A stretch of DNA of 64,000 nt from CAVRTJ01 sp964507185 (GCA_964507185.1 CAZDOY010000006.1:40789-104788), one strand, 5' to 3'. Shown: positions 25,601 to 37,047, numbered from the stretch's first letter. Numbers and translations are program-made. Notes: generated from the letters alone by a model not told the origin.

Positions 25601-26989
25601 ATGTCCGAACGATTGTCCCTTGGATTCGTCCCCGCCCTGATGTTGGTCGCCGCCGTGTTCTGCATTTCGGGCGGCTCTCCTCTCGCATCCGAGACGACTT
25701 CCGGTTCCCACACAGAGCGGAAAGTCACTTCAGGTCCGGTCATGACGCTGGAAGACTGCGTCCGCACGGCCCTTGTTTCCAATCCCGGCCTCGAAGCGTC
25801 CAGAAACGGGGCCCGGGCGGCTATGGAGACGGAGGGCGTCGCCCGTTCAGGCTACTTCCCGCGGCTGGATTTTCAAACCGGCTACAGGCGCTGGGAGAGC
25901 AGGGCCTTCCTGCCGAATTCGATCCAGGCTCTTCCTTTCGGTCCCATCGACAACGTCATAGGCCCGACAGACCAGTACAGCCTGAGCCTGCAAGGCAGCT
26001 ACACGCTGTTCGACAGCGGATTGAGAAAGGCCTCGACGCACAGGGCGGAAGCCATGAGCGCCGAGGCTTCACAGTCCGCGTTGCAGAAGGGGCAGGACAC
26101 GGTTTTGGGTGTGTACAAGTCTTTTTGCGGCCTTCTGGCAGCAGAGGCGGACCTCTCCGTGGCCCGGAAGAGCTTAAAAAGAAGCGAGGACCACCTGCGC
26201 CTGGCAGAGGCCAGGAAAGAGGTCGGAGCCGTGCCCCTCGCCGATGTTCTCCGGGCCAGGGTCAGTCTGGCGAATGCTCGCCTTGCCCTCGTCGGCGCCC
26301 GGAGCGCGGTGGACGTGGCGCGAGGCAACCTGAATACGACCATGGGCAGGCCGGCCGAGACTCCGCTCAGAATTCGGGAAGTCGGACCGGCCCTCGCGCC
26401 CCCCGGCAGTTTCTCCATGGACGACGCCATGAAAAAGGCCGTTGCCGGCCGTCCGGAGCTCCGGGCGGCCGCGAACAGGGAAGCGGCCGGAAGGGAAAGC
26501 GTCAGGGCCGCCAGGAGCGCCTACGGACCGACCGTAACGGCCGAGGCGGCTTACGGCAGGCTCGACAACGCCTTCTTTCCGATGGACAAGAACTGGGCCG
26601 TGGGCGTGTCCGTTCAAATTCCCGTTTTCACGGGATTTGAACGCAGGCACACCCTTGCCCGGGCCCGGGCAAAGCTGAGCCAGGCGGAAAATGAACGACT
26701 GCAGGCGGAGCTTGGCGTACGACAAGAGATTTGGACCGCGCACGCCGACGTGGTGAAGGCCTACGACTCGGCCGTCGCCGTCGAAGCGCTCAACGCCGAC
26801 GCCCGGGAAAGCCTCCGGATGGCCGACGAGCGCTACAAAGTGGGCGCCGGAACCATCACGGATCTGTTGGACGCCGAGACGAACCTGGCGGAAGCCGAGG
26901 CGGCCAAGGTCCGCACGGAATACGGCTATCGGGTCGCGAAGGCGGAATTGAGGCGCGCGATGGGCGAATTGGGGAAAGGACGGCCGTGA
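25601..26989 (+). CDS. TolC-family outer membrane efflux protein
   Basis: The 462-residue protein carries a signal sequence. The two-fold repeated TolC/OEP architecture follows: two long coiled-coil stretches of Ala, Arg, Glu and Leu (about residues 60-250 and 270-460). The terminal motif DERYKVGAGTITDLLDAETNLAEAEAA (about 27 residues, shown only to identify it as the OEP signature) lies near residues 405-430. It would provide the outer-membrane channel for the exporter encoded just upstream. AAGGAG precedes the start. E. coli ybhGFSR lacks an operon-encoded TolC, so this locus is self-contained. Confidence 0.92.
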   Translation: MSERLSLGFVPALMLVAAVFCISGGSPLASETTSGSHTERKVTSGPVMTLEDCVRTALVSNPGLEASRNGARAAMETEGVARSGYFPRLDFQTGYRRWESRAFLPNSIQALPFGPIDNVIGPTDQYSLSLQGSYTLFDSGLRKASTHRAEAMSAEASQSALQKGQDTVLGVYKSFCGLLAAEADLSVARKSLKRSEDHLRLAEARKEVGAVPLADVLRARVSLANARLALVGARSAVDVARGNLNTTMGRPAETPLRIREVGPALAPPGSFSMDDAMKKAVAGRPELRAAANREAAGRESVRAARSAYGPTVTAEAAYGRLDNAFFPMDKNWAVGVSVQIPVFTGFERRHTLARARAKLSQAENERLQAELGVRQEIWTAHADVVKAYDSAVAVEALNADARESLRMADERYKVGAGTITDLLDAETNLAEAEAAKVRTEYGYRVAKAELRRAMGELGKGRP

Positions 26990-27606
26990 GGAGGCGCGAG
27001 CGCTATGACGCCATAAGAGATATTCTGACCCGGCGGGACTGGGACGCCCTCGAGAAACTGCCGGCCACAGGGGGCCAGATATTAAGGGCTCTGATGCTCT
27101 TCGTTCAGGACAACGAGGCGCTGGTCCGGTGGCGGGCCGTCGAGGCCCTCGGCGTCAAGGCGAAGGCTCTTTTCCCGGAAGACCGGGCCGTGCGGGAAGT
27201 CATTCGATCATTCATCTGGACAATGTGCGACGAGTCGGGCAACCTCTGCAGAATGGCACCCGAAGCCATCGGCGAGATCCTCGCGATGCGGCCGGACCTG
27301 AGGCCGGAGTTCGCCCACCTCCTTCCCCAGTACATGGTGGAAGAGCCTTTCGAATCCGGCGCCATGTGGGCTTTGTGCAGGCTCGCCGAGGCCGGCCACG
27401 CAGCCGATCCCGATTCCCTGCGGGGGCTGGAGGCGTGTTTCGGCCACAAGGAGCCCCGCCGGGCCGGCTTATCTCGCCGCCTTGCGCGGCTTGCAGGCTT
27501 GAAACCATCTAGGGCGGGGTACCCGCCCGTGTCCTTTGAAGATTACGACCCGTCCACGGGAACCCTGAAGATGGCCACGGAGCCTCCGCCCCCCGGACAG
27601 TCGTGA
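26986..27606 (+). CDS. HEAT-like repeat protein (DVU0298-like)
   Basis: The GTG at 26986 overlaps the stop of the TolC gene (GTGA) and has AAAGGA 5 bases upstream, giving 206 residues. The chain is alpha-helical. The helix pairs RRDWDALEKLP, DNEALVRWRAVEALGVKAK, ESGNLCRMAPEAIGEILAM and EPFESGAMWALCRLAEAG look like HEAT/armadillo repeats. It resembles the uncharacterised DVU0298 family of sulfate reducers as I recall it. The function is unknown. Its place at the end of the exporter operon may be coincidental coupling. Confidence 0.7.
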   Translation: MRRRERYDAIRDILTRRDWDALEKLPATGGQILRALMLFVQDNEALVRWRAVEALGVKAKALFPEDRAVREVIRSFIWTMCDESGNLCRMAPEAIGEILAMRPDLRPEFAHLLPQYMVEEPFESGAMWALCRLAEAGHAADPDSLRGLEACFGHKEPRRAGLSRRLARLAGLKPSRAGYPPVSFEDYDPSTGTLKMATEPPPPGQS

Positions 27607-27639
27607 GATCTGCCGGGGAGCGGAGGCCGCAGGCCGTGT

Positions 27640-29010
27640 TCAATGCGGCGCACCGGGCGAGAAGGGTTGGCCGGCGAGATTCCGCTGTTCGTCGGAAATA
27701 CCCGTGTCACCCATTGTCAGGAAGGCCACGACGGATGCGATCATGGCAGGGATCAGCGCCCAGGGACTGCCCGTCGTCTCCGCCACGAAGGCTACCGAGG
27801 CGAGCGGCGTCCGGTATCCCGCCCCCACGAAAGCCGCCAATCCGATGATCGGATAGAGAGAGCCGTGGGCGGCCGGCACGAAATGGCTGAACCCGGCACC
27901 CATGGCGGTTCCCATGACGGCCATGGGAAAGAACAGCCCGCCAACGCCGCCCCCCGCGCAGGTGAAGGACGTAGCCGCCATCTTGCAGCCCAGGAGCAGC
28001 AGGATGAGAAGGAACGGATCGCGCTGGGCCAGAAGGTGTTTGATGAGCATGTACCCCGGGCCGTAAATGAAGGGCTCGCCGAAGATGGTGAAGATCAGGA
28101 GGCCGAGAGCCCCGACGATGAGCCCGGCGATCGCGGCTCGATTTATGGACGAGAACCTGTCCATGAATTTCGTCACGATCTTCGTGAGCCACACGAAAAT
28201 GCGCGCACCGATCCCGCAGGCGATGCCGAGCAGCAGGGCCATGGCGAGATCCATTACCTTGAATCCGAACTGGGCCGACTGGGCGAAGATGGGCTCGCTG
28301 CCGGCGAGCAGGACGAAGGTGAGGTAACTGGCCGACGAGGCGACGAGCGCTGGAACCAGAGCCCTCGCCGCCAGGCTGTCCTTGTACGGCGCCTCCATGG
28401 CGAACACCACGCCCGTGAGCGGAGCCTTGAAGATGGCGGCCATGCCGGCCGCGCCGCCGGCCACGAGTAGCAGCTTGAGGTCCTCGCGCCGGAAGAGCTT
28501 CTTGAACCGCTGTTGAAACCAGTCGCCCAGCGATGCACCCGCATAGATCGACGGGCCTTCCAGCCCCATGCTTCCCCCGAAGGCCAGGGTCAGGAAAGAA
28601 GCCACCATCTTGCCGGGCAGATTGCCCAGGCGCATGTGGCGGCGGGGATCATGGTAGACGAGGATGTAGTCTTCCGTGAGCGAGCTCTCCTTGCTGGGCA
28701 CGAAATACCTGACCACGAGGGCCGCCAGGATCAGGCCCGCCGCGGGAAGCAGGAGATAGAGGGTGGGGTTGCGAATGTTGTACAGGATAGGGACCACCTG
28801 GTCCCTGAGCAGAAAGTCGAAAACGGCGACGAAAGCACCCGTGGCCAAGCCGATCGTCAGAGACAGGACGATCCAGCGGAGAAACAGTTCCTCCCCGGCT
28901 CGAAAATCGTGACGGACTTTGATAGGCGAGCCCATGAGGCCGGTGGCCCTTATCAGCAGTCGTTTCGGACGCAGTTCGTTCGCAATGTGGCCCTTGTGTC
29001 CTCTAGGCAA
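27640..29010 (-). CDS. ClC-family chloride channel/antiporter
   Basis: The 456-residue membrane protein has the ClC signature sequences GGSMGLEGPSIYAGASLG (normally GK/GSxGP...), GGAAGMAAIFKAPLTGVVFAMEA and GGVGGLFFPMAVMG. The selectivity motif has GLEGP where E. coli ClcA has GREGP, so the gating glutamate is retained. It moves chloride or fluoride/nitrate across the inner membrane. TTG 29010 is the start, with GGGAGG 6 bases upstream; no better ATG exists nearby. The gene lies 54 bp behind the membrane protein at 29065 and may be the last cistron of the prkA operon. Confidence 0.92.
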   Translation of the reverse strand: MPRGHKGHIANELRPKRLLIRATGLMGSPIKVRHDFRAGEELFLRWIVLSLTIGLATGAFVAVFDFLLRDQVVPILYNIRNPTLYLLLPAAGLILAALVVRYFVPSKESSLTEDYILVYHDPRRHMRLGNLPGKMVASFLTLAFGGSMGLEGPSIYAGASLGDWFQQRFKKLFRREDLKLLLVAGGAAGMAAIFKAPLTGVVFAMEAPYKDSLAARALVPALVASSASYLTFVLLAGSEPIFAQSAQFGFKVMDLAMALLLGIACGIGARIFVWLTKIVTKFMDRFSSINRAAIAGLIVGALGLLIFTIFGEPFIYGPGYMLIKHLLAQRDPFLLILLLLGCKMAATSFTCAGGGVGGLFFPMAVMGTAMGAGFSHFVPAAHGSLYPIIGLAAFVGAGYRTPLASVAFVAETTGSPWALIPAMIASVVAFLTMGDTGISDEQRNLAGQPFSPGAPH

Positions 29011-29064
29011 TCATTTCCTCCCGCAAGCGCGAAGCGCCGGATCGCATCCCGTGCGCACCGCTGA

Positions 29065-29916
29065 TCATGTAATCGGTTTGACATCGAGGGTCCTCGGGAA
29101 CCTCTTCATTTCGATCTTCCAGACCGTGTCGCCGCCCTTGACGACCATCACGGTCCATTCCTTGATTTCGTTCTTTCCGTCGGGCATGGCAACCTTGACC
29201 TTGACCCGGTGCTGTCCAGGTACCAGGCGCAGCCCCTTGGTAAGGCGGAACCTGTTTTCCGGGGACGCAGTGAAGGCCTTGGCGACGACGACCTTGCCGT
29301 CAACGTGGATGATAACCTCTCCTTGATCCAGTTTCGATTCGAAGATGAGGCCGAGCGTACCGCGCGGTTCTTTCTTTCTTCGTTCGGTCACGGCTGTCTG
29401 AGGAGCGGCCTCGGCGGGTGCCTGCGGGGCGGCCGCGGTCTCGTGCTGCGGCTGGCTGGCGGGCGCGGGTTCCGGTGAAGGCGCGGGAACCGGAGCCGCG
29501 GCGGGGGAAGGCCTGGCCGGTGCCCTTTTCCTTTGCGGTTCACGGGTGGGGACAGGCTCGGCTTCGGCCTCCTGGGTGGTTTCTTCGGACTCCGGGGAGG
29601 CCGCCTCATCCGGTGCCGTCGTTTGCGGGGTCATCCCGGAGTCGGACTGGGTCGGCTCGGCCGGAGCCTCCGCCTGCGGTGCTTCCTGTGGCTGCGCCTG
29701 CTCAGGCTGTCCTTGTTCGGACTGCACCTGCGGCTCGTTCTCTTCCTGGTTCGGAACGGTTTCGGAGAGTTGCTTTTCGACGGTGGTCTTGATCGAGGCC
29801 TGGGTCATCCTGTGCTTCTGATAGAAGCGCCAGCCGAAAAAACCCCCCACCGCGATGGAAATGAGGCAAAAGAGAACAAGGACCGCGAGGATTATTATGA
29901 GCACCGTCTTTTTCAT
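29065..29916 (-). CDS. Single-pass membrane protein with Pro/Glu/Ala-rich linker and kinase-type C-terminal domain
   Basis: The 283-residue protein has one N-terminal transmembrane helix (about residues 5-30). A 150-residue low-complexity linker of Glu, Gln, Pro and Ala follows. The C-terminal domain of about 95 residues starts GLIFESKLDQGEVIIHVDG and ends TVWKIEMKRFPRTLDVKPIT. That domain matches the extracytoplasmic end of the Ser/Thr kinase at 6584-8284. It is only 21 bp behind spoVR on the same strand, hence probably in the prkA-yhbH-spoVR operon. The function is unknown; a cell-envelope sensor or kinase partner role is inferred. Confidence 0.7.
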   Translation of the reverse strand: MKKTVLIIILAVLVLFCLISIAVGGFFGWRFYQKHRMTQASIKTTVEKQLSETVPNQEENEPQVQSEQGQPEQAQPQEAPQAEAPAEPTQSDSGMTPQTTAPDEAASPESEETTQEAEAEPVPTREPQRKRAPARPSPAAAPVPAPSPEPAPASQPQHETAAAPQAPAEAAPQTAVTERRKKEPRGTLGLIFESKLDQGEVIIHVDGKVVVAKAFTASPENRFRLTKGLRLVPGQHRVKVKVAMPDGKNEIKEWTVMVVKGGDTVWKIEMKRFPRTLDVKPIT

Positions 29917-29937
29917 GTCTCACCCTTTCCCTAAAGG

Positions 29938-31464
29938 TCAGCTTTCTCCATCTCTCTGGCCATCGTAACTGAAGGTCCTCTTTTTGCCTTCCTGCTGGGT
30001 TTCCAGGTTGACCGGACGGCGCCAGACGGCATATAGAGAATGGAGCGTCTGGCGGGCTTCATCGATCCTGAGGTCCACGCCGCCGTGAATGTGACGGAGG
30101 TACAACTCGGAGCGGTTCGCATAGTTGGCGTCGGTCAGCTCCAGGATGGGCTCTCCGCCGTTGGTGAGGTGGGTCAGGAGGGTCTGTTTGATCTTGTCGA
30201 ACTCACGGCTCTCTATGACGTACGCGCCCTGTCTGGGATGGTGCCGATAGGTGAAATAGCCCGAAGCCTGGGCGAATTCAGGGGTCATGAATTCGTCGAC
30301 GAATTGCGCGTCGTTATAGGCCGCGCGCACTTCGAGCAATTTCTCCATGCCCTTCATCTCCCTGGTATCCCAGCGCTCCCGTGTGAGGCGATCTTGGCAG
30401 ATCTCCCAGTCCGGGCCGTGTCTTCCCTTGTCCCACCGGACCTTGATGTCTTCCAGAAGATAGTAACCGAGCCGGTAGGGATTAATTCGCCCCCTGAAAG
30501 CCGCGATGATCTTCGAATGTTCATCTGCGTATTCGACCATGTCCGAAGGGCGCAACCCACGGGCCACCATGATCCTCTTGTGCCAGAAAACCGCCCACCC
30601 TTCATTAAGGATCTTGGTGAGCCGCTGCGGGAGGAAGTAATACGCCTCATTGCGGATTATGTCAAGTGCGTCCCTCTCCCAGTCCGCGAGGGGGGCGTTA
30701 TCCACGAGGAAGTCGAGGACCGCCCTGATGGGCTTTTCGGGGAAGGGGCGCATCTCCCCGTACTCGTCGTCTTCGTCCCTCGTTCTGACCGCCTGGGGAG
30801 TGCGCATTGTTCCCCTGTAATAAGAAGAGAGGTAGGGGCTGGTGAACCTCGGTTCGGCCCGGGACTCCTCCGCCTCCTCACGGCTTTCCCCTGCCTTTGC
30901 ACGCGCATGTTTTGCTCGCCAGAAAAGGAGGTTCGGGTCTACGAGGTTCTCCAGCGACAGGCACGTGTCCAGAAAACGCTCCACCCTTTCGAACCCGTGG
31001 CGATCCGCGTAGCGCCTTATCCTGGCCGCGTGGTTGGCCATTTCGTTGAGCATGTTCCTGTTCGTGCCCTGGAACCAGGCGTTCCGCCTGAAGAAGTCGC
31101 AGTGCCCCAGCACGTGAGCGATGACCATTCGCTGTATGACGGGGGTCGATCCCTCCAGCAGGTAAGCGAAGGCTGGATTATTGTTGATCACCATTTCGTA
31201 TATGGTCGCCAGGCCCCACTTCTGCTTCTTTTCCATCTGGTCGAAGACCATGCCGTAGTGCCAGTGTGGATACCGGGCTGGAAATCCGTCGTATGCAGCG
31301 GCCTCGCTCACCTGCGACGACGTCAGGAAGTCGAAGATGATCTCGCCCGGATCGAGCCCCTGTCCCCGGGCGTAGGCAAGGAATTCCCGCTTGACCTGCA
31401 CGAGCTCTTCGGGGAAGGGGATGAAGTCCAGGCGCTTCAGCGCTCTCGGATCGGGATGCCTCAT
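29938..31464 (-). CDS. spoVR: SpoVR family protein
   Basis: The 508-residue protein matches SpoVR/YcgB throughout: DPGEIIFDFLTSSQVSEAAAYDGFPARYPHWHYGM region, MVIAHVLGHCDFFRRN, NEGWAVFWHKRIM and the C-terminal ELTDANYANRSELYLRH. The HVLGHCDFF segment holds conserved His/Asp residues. The function is not established; it is almost always encoded with PrkA and YhbH and linked to stationary phase or sporulation-like stress. ATG 31464 has GGAGG 7 bases upstream, and an upstream ATG at 31518 lacks one. The gene ends 21 bp before the membrane-protein gene. Confidence 0.95.
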   Translation of the reverse strand: MRHPDPRALKRLDFIPFPEELVQVKREFLAYARGQGLDPGEIIFDFLTSSQVSEAAAYDGFPARYPHWHYGMVFDQMEKKQKWGLATIYEMVINNNPAFAYLLEGSTPVIQRMVIAHVLGHCDFFRRNAWFQGTNRNMLNEMANHAARIRRYADRHGFERVERFLDTCLSLENLVDPNLLFWRAKHARAKAGESREEAEESRAEPRFTSPYLSSYYRGTMRTPQAVRTRDEDDEYGEMRPFPEKPIRAVLDFLVDNAPLADWERDALDIIRNEAYYFLPQRLTKILNEGWAVFWHKRIMVARGLRPSDMVEYADEHSKIIAAFRGRINPYRLGYYLLEDIKVRWDKGRHGPDWEICQDRLTRERWDTREMKGMEKLLEVRAAYNDAQFVDEFMTPEFAQASGYFTYRHHPRQGAYVIESREFDKIKQTLLTHLTNGGEPILELTDANYANRSELYLRHIHGGVDLRIDEARQTLHSLYAVWRRPVNLETQQEGKKRTFSYDGQRDGES

Positions 31465-31627
31465 GACGCATCCTCCCTGACGGGCTTCGTGCCACGAAGG
31501 ACCGCGGACCGGTGGCACGTCAGACCGACCGCGTACGGCATCCCCCAGACCGCAGCGGGTGAGGGGCAGTGACCGTCTTTCGCGGAGGCGCCCTCGTGAT
31601 TGGCCGCGAACGGTGCGCTTTGCATGC

Positions 31628-32740
31628 CTACCGCCCCTTTCCCAGGAACGTCCGGATGGAGTCGAGGATCTGTTCCTTGTCGTCGATCTTGCTCAGCGCG
31701 ATGTTCTCTTTGTCCTCGAAGGCCCCGTCCAGGACGCTGTAAAACGCGCCGGAGCCGTAGGCGCTCTTGACCTGCCCGTAGGCGAAGAGGTTCGCCTGTG
31801 GCAGGAGGCGCTCCGACAGGATATCCAGGCACTGGGCGTTGTCCTCGTCACTCCAGTTGTCGCCGTCCGAAAAATGGAAAAGGTAGAGGTTCCAGTCTTC
31901 GGAAGGATAGTCGGCTCTGACCATCTTGGCCGCCTCGGTGTAGGCGGAGGATATCAGCGTGCCGCCGGATTCCCGGCTCTTGAAGAAGGTGTCCCTGTCG
32001 ACTTCCCGGGCCTCCGCATCGTGTGTGATGTAGCGGATCTTCAGGTTCTTGTAGTTCGCTCTTAGCCAGAGATCGATCCAGAAGGCCTCGATCCTGACCA
32101 TCTCCTTCTGCTCGTCGCCCATGCTGCCCGATACGTCCATCATGTAGATAATGGCGGCCGCGGACTGGGGGAGAAGCACCTCCTTCCGGGCCCGGTACCG
32201 TTTGTCTTCGCGGGCGGGGATGACCATGGGATCGCCCGGGGAGTACTCGCCGCTCGCTATTGTCCTCTTGAGGGCGGTCCTGAAGGTCCGCTTGAAGTGG
32301 ATCAGGGATTCCGGTCCGGACCGCCTGATGCCGGTGAAGCGTCCGGTTGCGCTCGTCAGAACCTTCTGGCCCCTGGGCTTGATGCGGGGCAGTTCGAGTT
32401 CCTCGCCGAGGATCTGCGCGAGTTCGTCGTAGGAGATATCGACCTCAAGAGGATGTTCGCCGGGCCGATCGCCCGCTTCTCCCGCGGAGCCTTCTCCTGC
32501 CTGATCGTCCTGCCCGAGAACGTCGCCTTCCTTACCCTTGCCCTGGCCGACCTGGGACTGCTCGTCCCATGCGTGCCGGATCCTGGGAAGCCGGATCTCG
32601 TTCAGGGGAATGCTGACCTTCCTGGTGCCCTTCTGGGCCACGATGTCGCCCTGCACGATAAATCGCCGGAGGTTGCGCCGTATCCGGCCTTTCACGATGG
32701 CTCGGAAACGCGCGTGATCGCTGTGTATGCGCAAGGTCAT
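31628..32740 (-). CDS. yhbH: YhbH/YeaH (DUF444) family protein with von Willebrand A domain
   Basis: The 370-residue protein has the DUF444 layout: a basic N-terminus, a glycine/acidic linker (QVGQGKGKEGDVLGQDDQAG), then a vWA domain with a metal-ion-dependent adhesion site DVSGSMG near residue 200 and a downstream FSDGDNW loop. It lies between prkA and spoVR on one strand, the order seen in E. coli yeaG-yeaH-ycgB and B. subtilis. It is believed to act with PrkA in a stress-signalling complex; the molecular role is unknown. GAGG precedes the start by 7 bases. Confidence 0.95.
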   Translation of the reverse strand: MTLRIHSDHARFRAIVKGRIRRNLRRFIVQGDIVAQKGTRKVSIPLNEIRLPRIRHAWDEQSQVGQGKGKEGDVLGQDDQAGEGSAGEAGDRPGEHPLEVDISYDELAQILGEELELPRIKPRGQKVLTSATGRFTGIRRSGPESLIHFKRTFRTALKRTIASGEYSPGDPMVIPAREDKRYRARKEVLLPQSAAAIIYMMDVSGSMGDEQKEMVRIEAFWIDLWLRANYKNLKIRYITHDAEAREVDRDTFFKSRESGGTLISSAYTEAAKMVRADYPSEDWNLYLFHFSDGDNWSDEDNAQCLDILSERLLPQANLFAYGQVKSAYGSGAFYSVLDGAFEDKENIALSKIDDKEQILDSIRTFLGKGR

Positions 32741-32828
32741 GGGATCGCCTCAAGAGGGCCGTCCCGGCCGGGACCACCTTTTCGCGCCGGCAGACAGCCG
32801 GTGGAGCAGTCACGACGGGAGGCCGGTG

Positions 32829-34904
<2,076 letters not shown>

Positions 34905-34932
34905 GAACGCCTCCTAATGCAACTTTAAATCT

Positions 34933-34961
34933 AGTATAATGTTTTTGGGACTTTAGAGTCC
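34933..34961 (-). promoter_or_regulatory. Candidate prkA promoter region with GGACT-N4-AGTCC dyad
   Basis: On the minus strand a TATACT -10 hexamer (34933-34938) lies 28 bp before the prkA start. The perfect inverted repeat GGACT-TTAG-AGTCC (34948-34961) occupies the -35 position, where no TTGACA-like box is seen. The same bases read TATAAT on the plus strand (34935-34940), a possible -10 for the GreA gene. An activator or alternative sigma factor at the dyad is inferred. Confidence 0.4.
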
Positions 34962-35043
34962 ACCGGCACTGTTATCAGCGCTGAGGCGGCGGGTTCAGCC
35001 GGAGCGCAGTCGGCACAATTGAGGATCAAAGAAGGAGGTTTAC

Positions 35044-35529
35044 ATGGCCGCTCCAAACGGTGGCCTTGACGCAACTCGCAAGGCCCTCGAACAGGATCTC
35101 AAAAAACTCGATCACGAACTGAGAGTGGAGCTGCCCAGGGAAATAGACAGGGCGCGACAGCTTGGTGATCTTTCGGAAAACGCCGAATATCAGATGGCGC
35201 TCGAGCGCCAGCAATACGTTAAGGCGCGCGTAAGGCAGCTCACGCAACGCATTGCGGCGCTCTCCGTCATCAATCTGTCCTCGATCCCCAGGGACAAGGC
35301 CGCCTACGGAAGCCACCTGAAGCTCTACGATGTGGATAAGGACTCGGAGTTGACCGTCAGGCTGGTCACACACGAAGAAGCCGATATACAGAGCGGTAAG
35401 TACTCGGTCCAGTCGCCCATCGGCAAGGCCCTGCTGGGCAGGCGCGAGGGCGACGAGGTGGAGGTCGAAACGCCTGGGGGCACGCGGACTTTCGAAGTGC
35501 TCGAACTCAAGACCATTCACGACCAATAA
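35044..35529 (+). CDS. greA: GreA-type transcription elongation factor
   Basis: The 161-residue protein has the N-terminal coiled coil ending in the acidic tip (ARQLGDLSENAEYQMALERQ). Its Asp and Glu enter the RNA polymerase secondary channel to stimulate transcript cleavage. The C-terminal FKBP-like domain carries SPIGKALLGRREGDEVEVETPGG. It rescues backtracked polymerase. GGAGG precedes the ATG by 5 bases. The N-terminus lacks the usual MxxxPMT start of canonical GreA, so it may be a second Gre paralogue of the genome. Confidence 0.9.
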   Translation: MAAPNGGLDATRKALEQDLKKLDHELRVELPREIDRARQLGDLSENAEYQMALERQQYVKARVRQLTQRIAALSVINLSSIPRDKAAYGSHLKLYDVDKDSELTVRLVTHEEADIQSGKYSVQSPIGKALLGRREGDEVEVETPGGTRTFEVLELKTIHDQ

Positions 35530-35598
35530 GAATCCGAAATCCCAGGCGCTTCTCCGCGGTGCTCCTTGCCAGGAGAATGCATCCCCTTCTATTCCCTG

Positions 35599-36852
35599 TT
35601 ACCTCGTGAACATGTAGCACGGGGTGGTGCCCCCGTTCGGATTGACCACCGTCACGCACACCGGTGTTCCTCTCGGGATCATGGCCTTGAGGGCCCGTCC
35701 CTTCTTGGCCACGATGAGGTTTGGACCTTTGTACTTCACTTTGGGAACGGCCGCCCCGTCGATATACACCCAGGCGCCGGGCAGAAAGCCCGCGCCGTAG
35801 ATCTTGAGCCTGAATGGGTTTCCGACTTTGAAGGCTCGATCGATGGCAATGGAAGTCGTGTAGAGCGAGATATTGTCGACCCTGGCCCCGAAGCCGGCGT
35901 TGTTAACGTCGTCCGACTGGAAGACGAAAGCCAGTGCAAAGTGCGGATAGGTGGTCAGGTCGCCCAGGCTCGTCCATCTGCTCAGGTCCTTGGAAAAGAG
36001 GTACCAGGTGTCCGAAAAGTCACCGGAAAGGCTGTACCCGTAGTAATTGATCCCGTCTACCGAGGCCAGATAGTAGAAGAAATCGTAATTGGCTTCGGAT
36101 TGCACCCTGCCGTAGAAATCCAGTTCGGCGCCCGGGGCCTGGTAGGCGCAGGTGATCCACGGTGCGTACTCCATCCATGAATCGGTATTGTAGTCGTAGG
36201 TGGCCCCGCAGGGGAGGCTGATGCCCAGATCGCCCCCGAGCACGGCGTCGGCGCTCCAGGAGCCGTCGAAGGCGTCGCAGTCCGAGTCCAGCCAGAAGTA
36301 ATCGCCCGCGTTGTTGTCGGGTTGTCCTCCCTGGTAGTGCCACCAGTCTCCCCCGTTCTCGTACCATATGGGCAGTGTTTCAAAGCCCTGGTAAAGGCAG
36401 GAGCCGTCCTCGGTCCGAACGGCGTTCCGCCGCTCGGGCCTTACTCTGTCCCGTACCTGAAGAGCGGGGGGTTTGACCATCTCAACCGGTTTCATGACGG
36501 CGTACCGGGCGGCTCCTTCACGGCCTTCGGCCCGGCCGTTCCCGTACCCGGGCAGGAATGTCCGCACCGTGCCTTCGAATCCAAGGGCCTTTTCGGTCCG
36601 GACCAGGTTCGACTTGACAACCCGCTCCAGGCGCGGAATAAGGGAAACTGGGACTTCGGCAACCGCAACGCCGGTCGTGCGGTCCCATACCATCTGGTCG
36701 GCAACCGAGAGAACCGCGGGGGCCTCCTCTGGTGTCAGGTCCTGGAACGTCAGTACCTGCGTGGGCGCAGCATTTCCGGCGGCCCACGTGGCTGCCGGCA
36801 AGGCCAGGGTCGCGACAATTACGACGACTGAGATCAAGCGCATTATATTCAT
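35599..36852 (-). CDS. Secreted protein of unknown function with C-terminal IPT/TIG-like segment
   Basis: The 417-residue product starts at ATG 36852, with GGAG close upstream and GGAGG further up. It has a signal peptide ending near LPAATWAAG. The middle (about residues 150-330) is rich in Trp, Tyr, Asp and Gly with beta-sheet character (GGDWWHYQGGQPDNNAGDYF; YFWLDSDCDAFDGSW). It looks like a jelly-roll or MAM-like adhesion/lectin module. The last 80 residues (GNPFRLKIYGAGFLPGAWVYI, VTVVNPNGG) resemble an IPT/TIG Ig-like fold. It is probably exported to the cell surface. I recognise no catalytic motif. Confidence 0.6.
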   Translation of the reverse strand: MNIMRLISVVVIVATLALPAATWAAGNAAPTQVLTFQDLTPEEAPAVLSVADQMVWDRTTGVAVAEVPVSLIPRLERVVKSNLVRTEKALGFEGTVRTFLPGYGNGRAEGREGAARYAVMKPVEMVKPPALQVRDRVRPERRNAVRTEDGSCLYQGFETLPIWYENGGDWWHYQGGQPDNNAGDYFWLDSDCDAFDGSWSADAVLGGDLGISLPCGATYDYNTDSWMEYAPWITCAYQAPGAELDFYGRVQSEANYDFFYYLASVDGINYYGYSLSGDFSDTWYLFSKDLSRWTSLGDLTTYPHFALAFVFQSDDVNNAGFGARVDNISLYTTSIAIDRAFKVGNPFRLKIYGAGFLPGAWVYIDGAAVPKVKYKGPNLIVAKKGRALKAMIPRGTPVCVTVVNPNGGTTPCYMFTR

Positions 36853-37023
36853 CTTCTCCAACCTCCACCTGCTTCCAAGCAATAGGGGTGCCATGGGCGT
36901 GATTGGCCCCTATCGCCCGTAGAACATGGCATGTAGAGCCGGTCGCAGAGCGGAGGCACTTGTCGTCTCCTTCGGATGCTGTCCGGAATCCGGGACGGGA
37001 AAGGCGGGCCTGAAGCACCGAAA

Positions 37024-37047
37024 AGGGGGCGGGTTGCCCCGCCCCCT
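37024..37047 (-). terminator. Intrinsic terminator of the OmpA-family gene
   Basis: A perfect 10-bp GC-rich stem (37024-37033 with 38-47) closes a 4-base loop and is followed on the minus strand by TTTT. It lies 24 bp beyond the OmpA-family stop codon. Confidence 0.8.
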
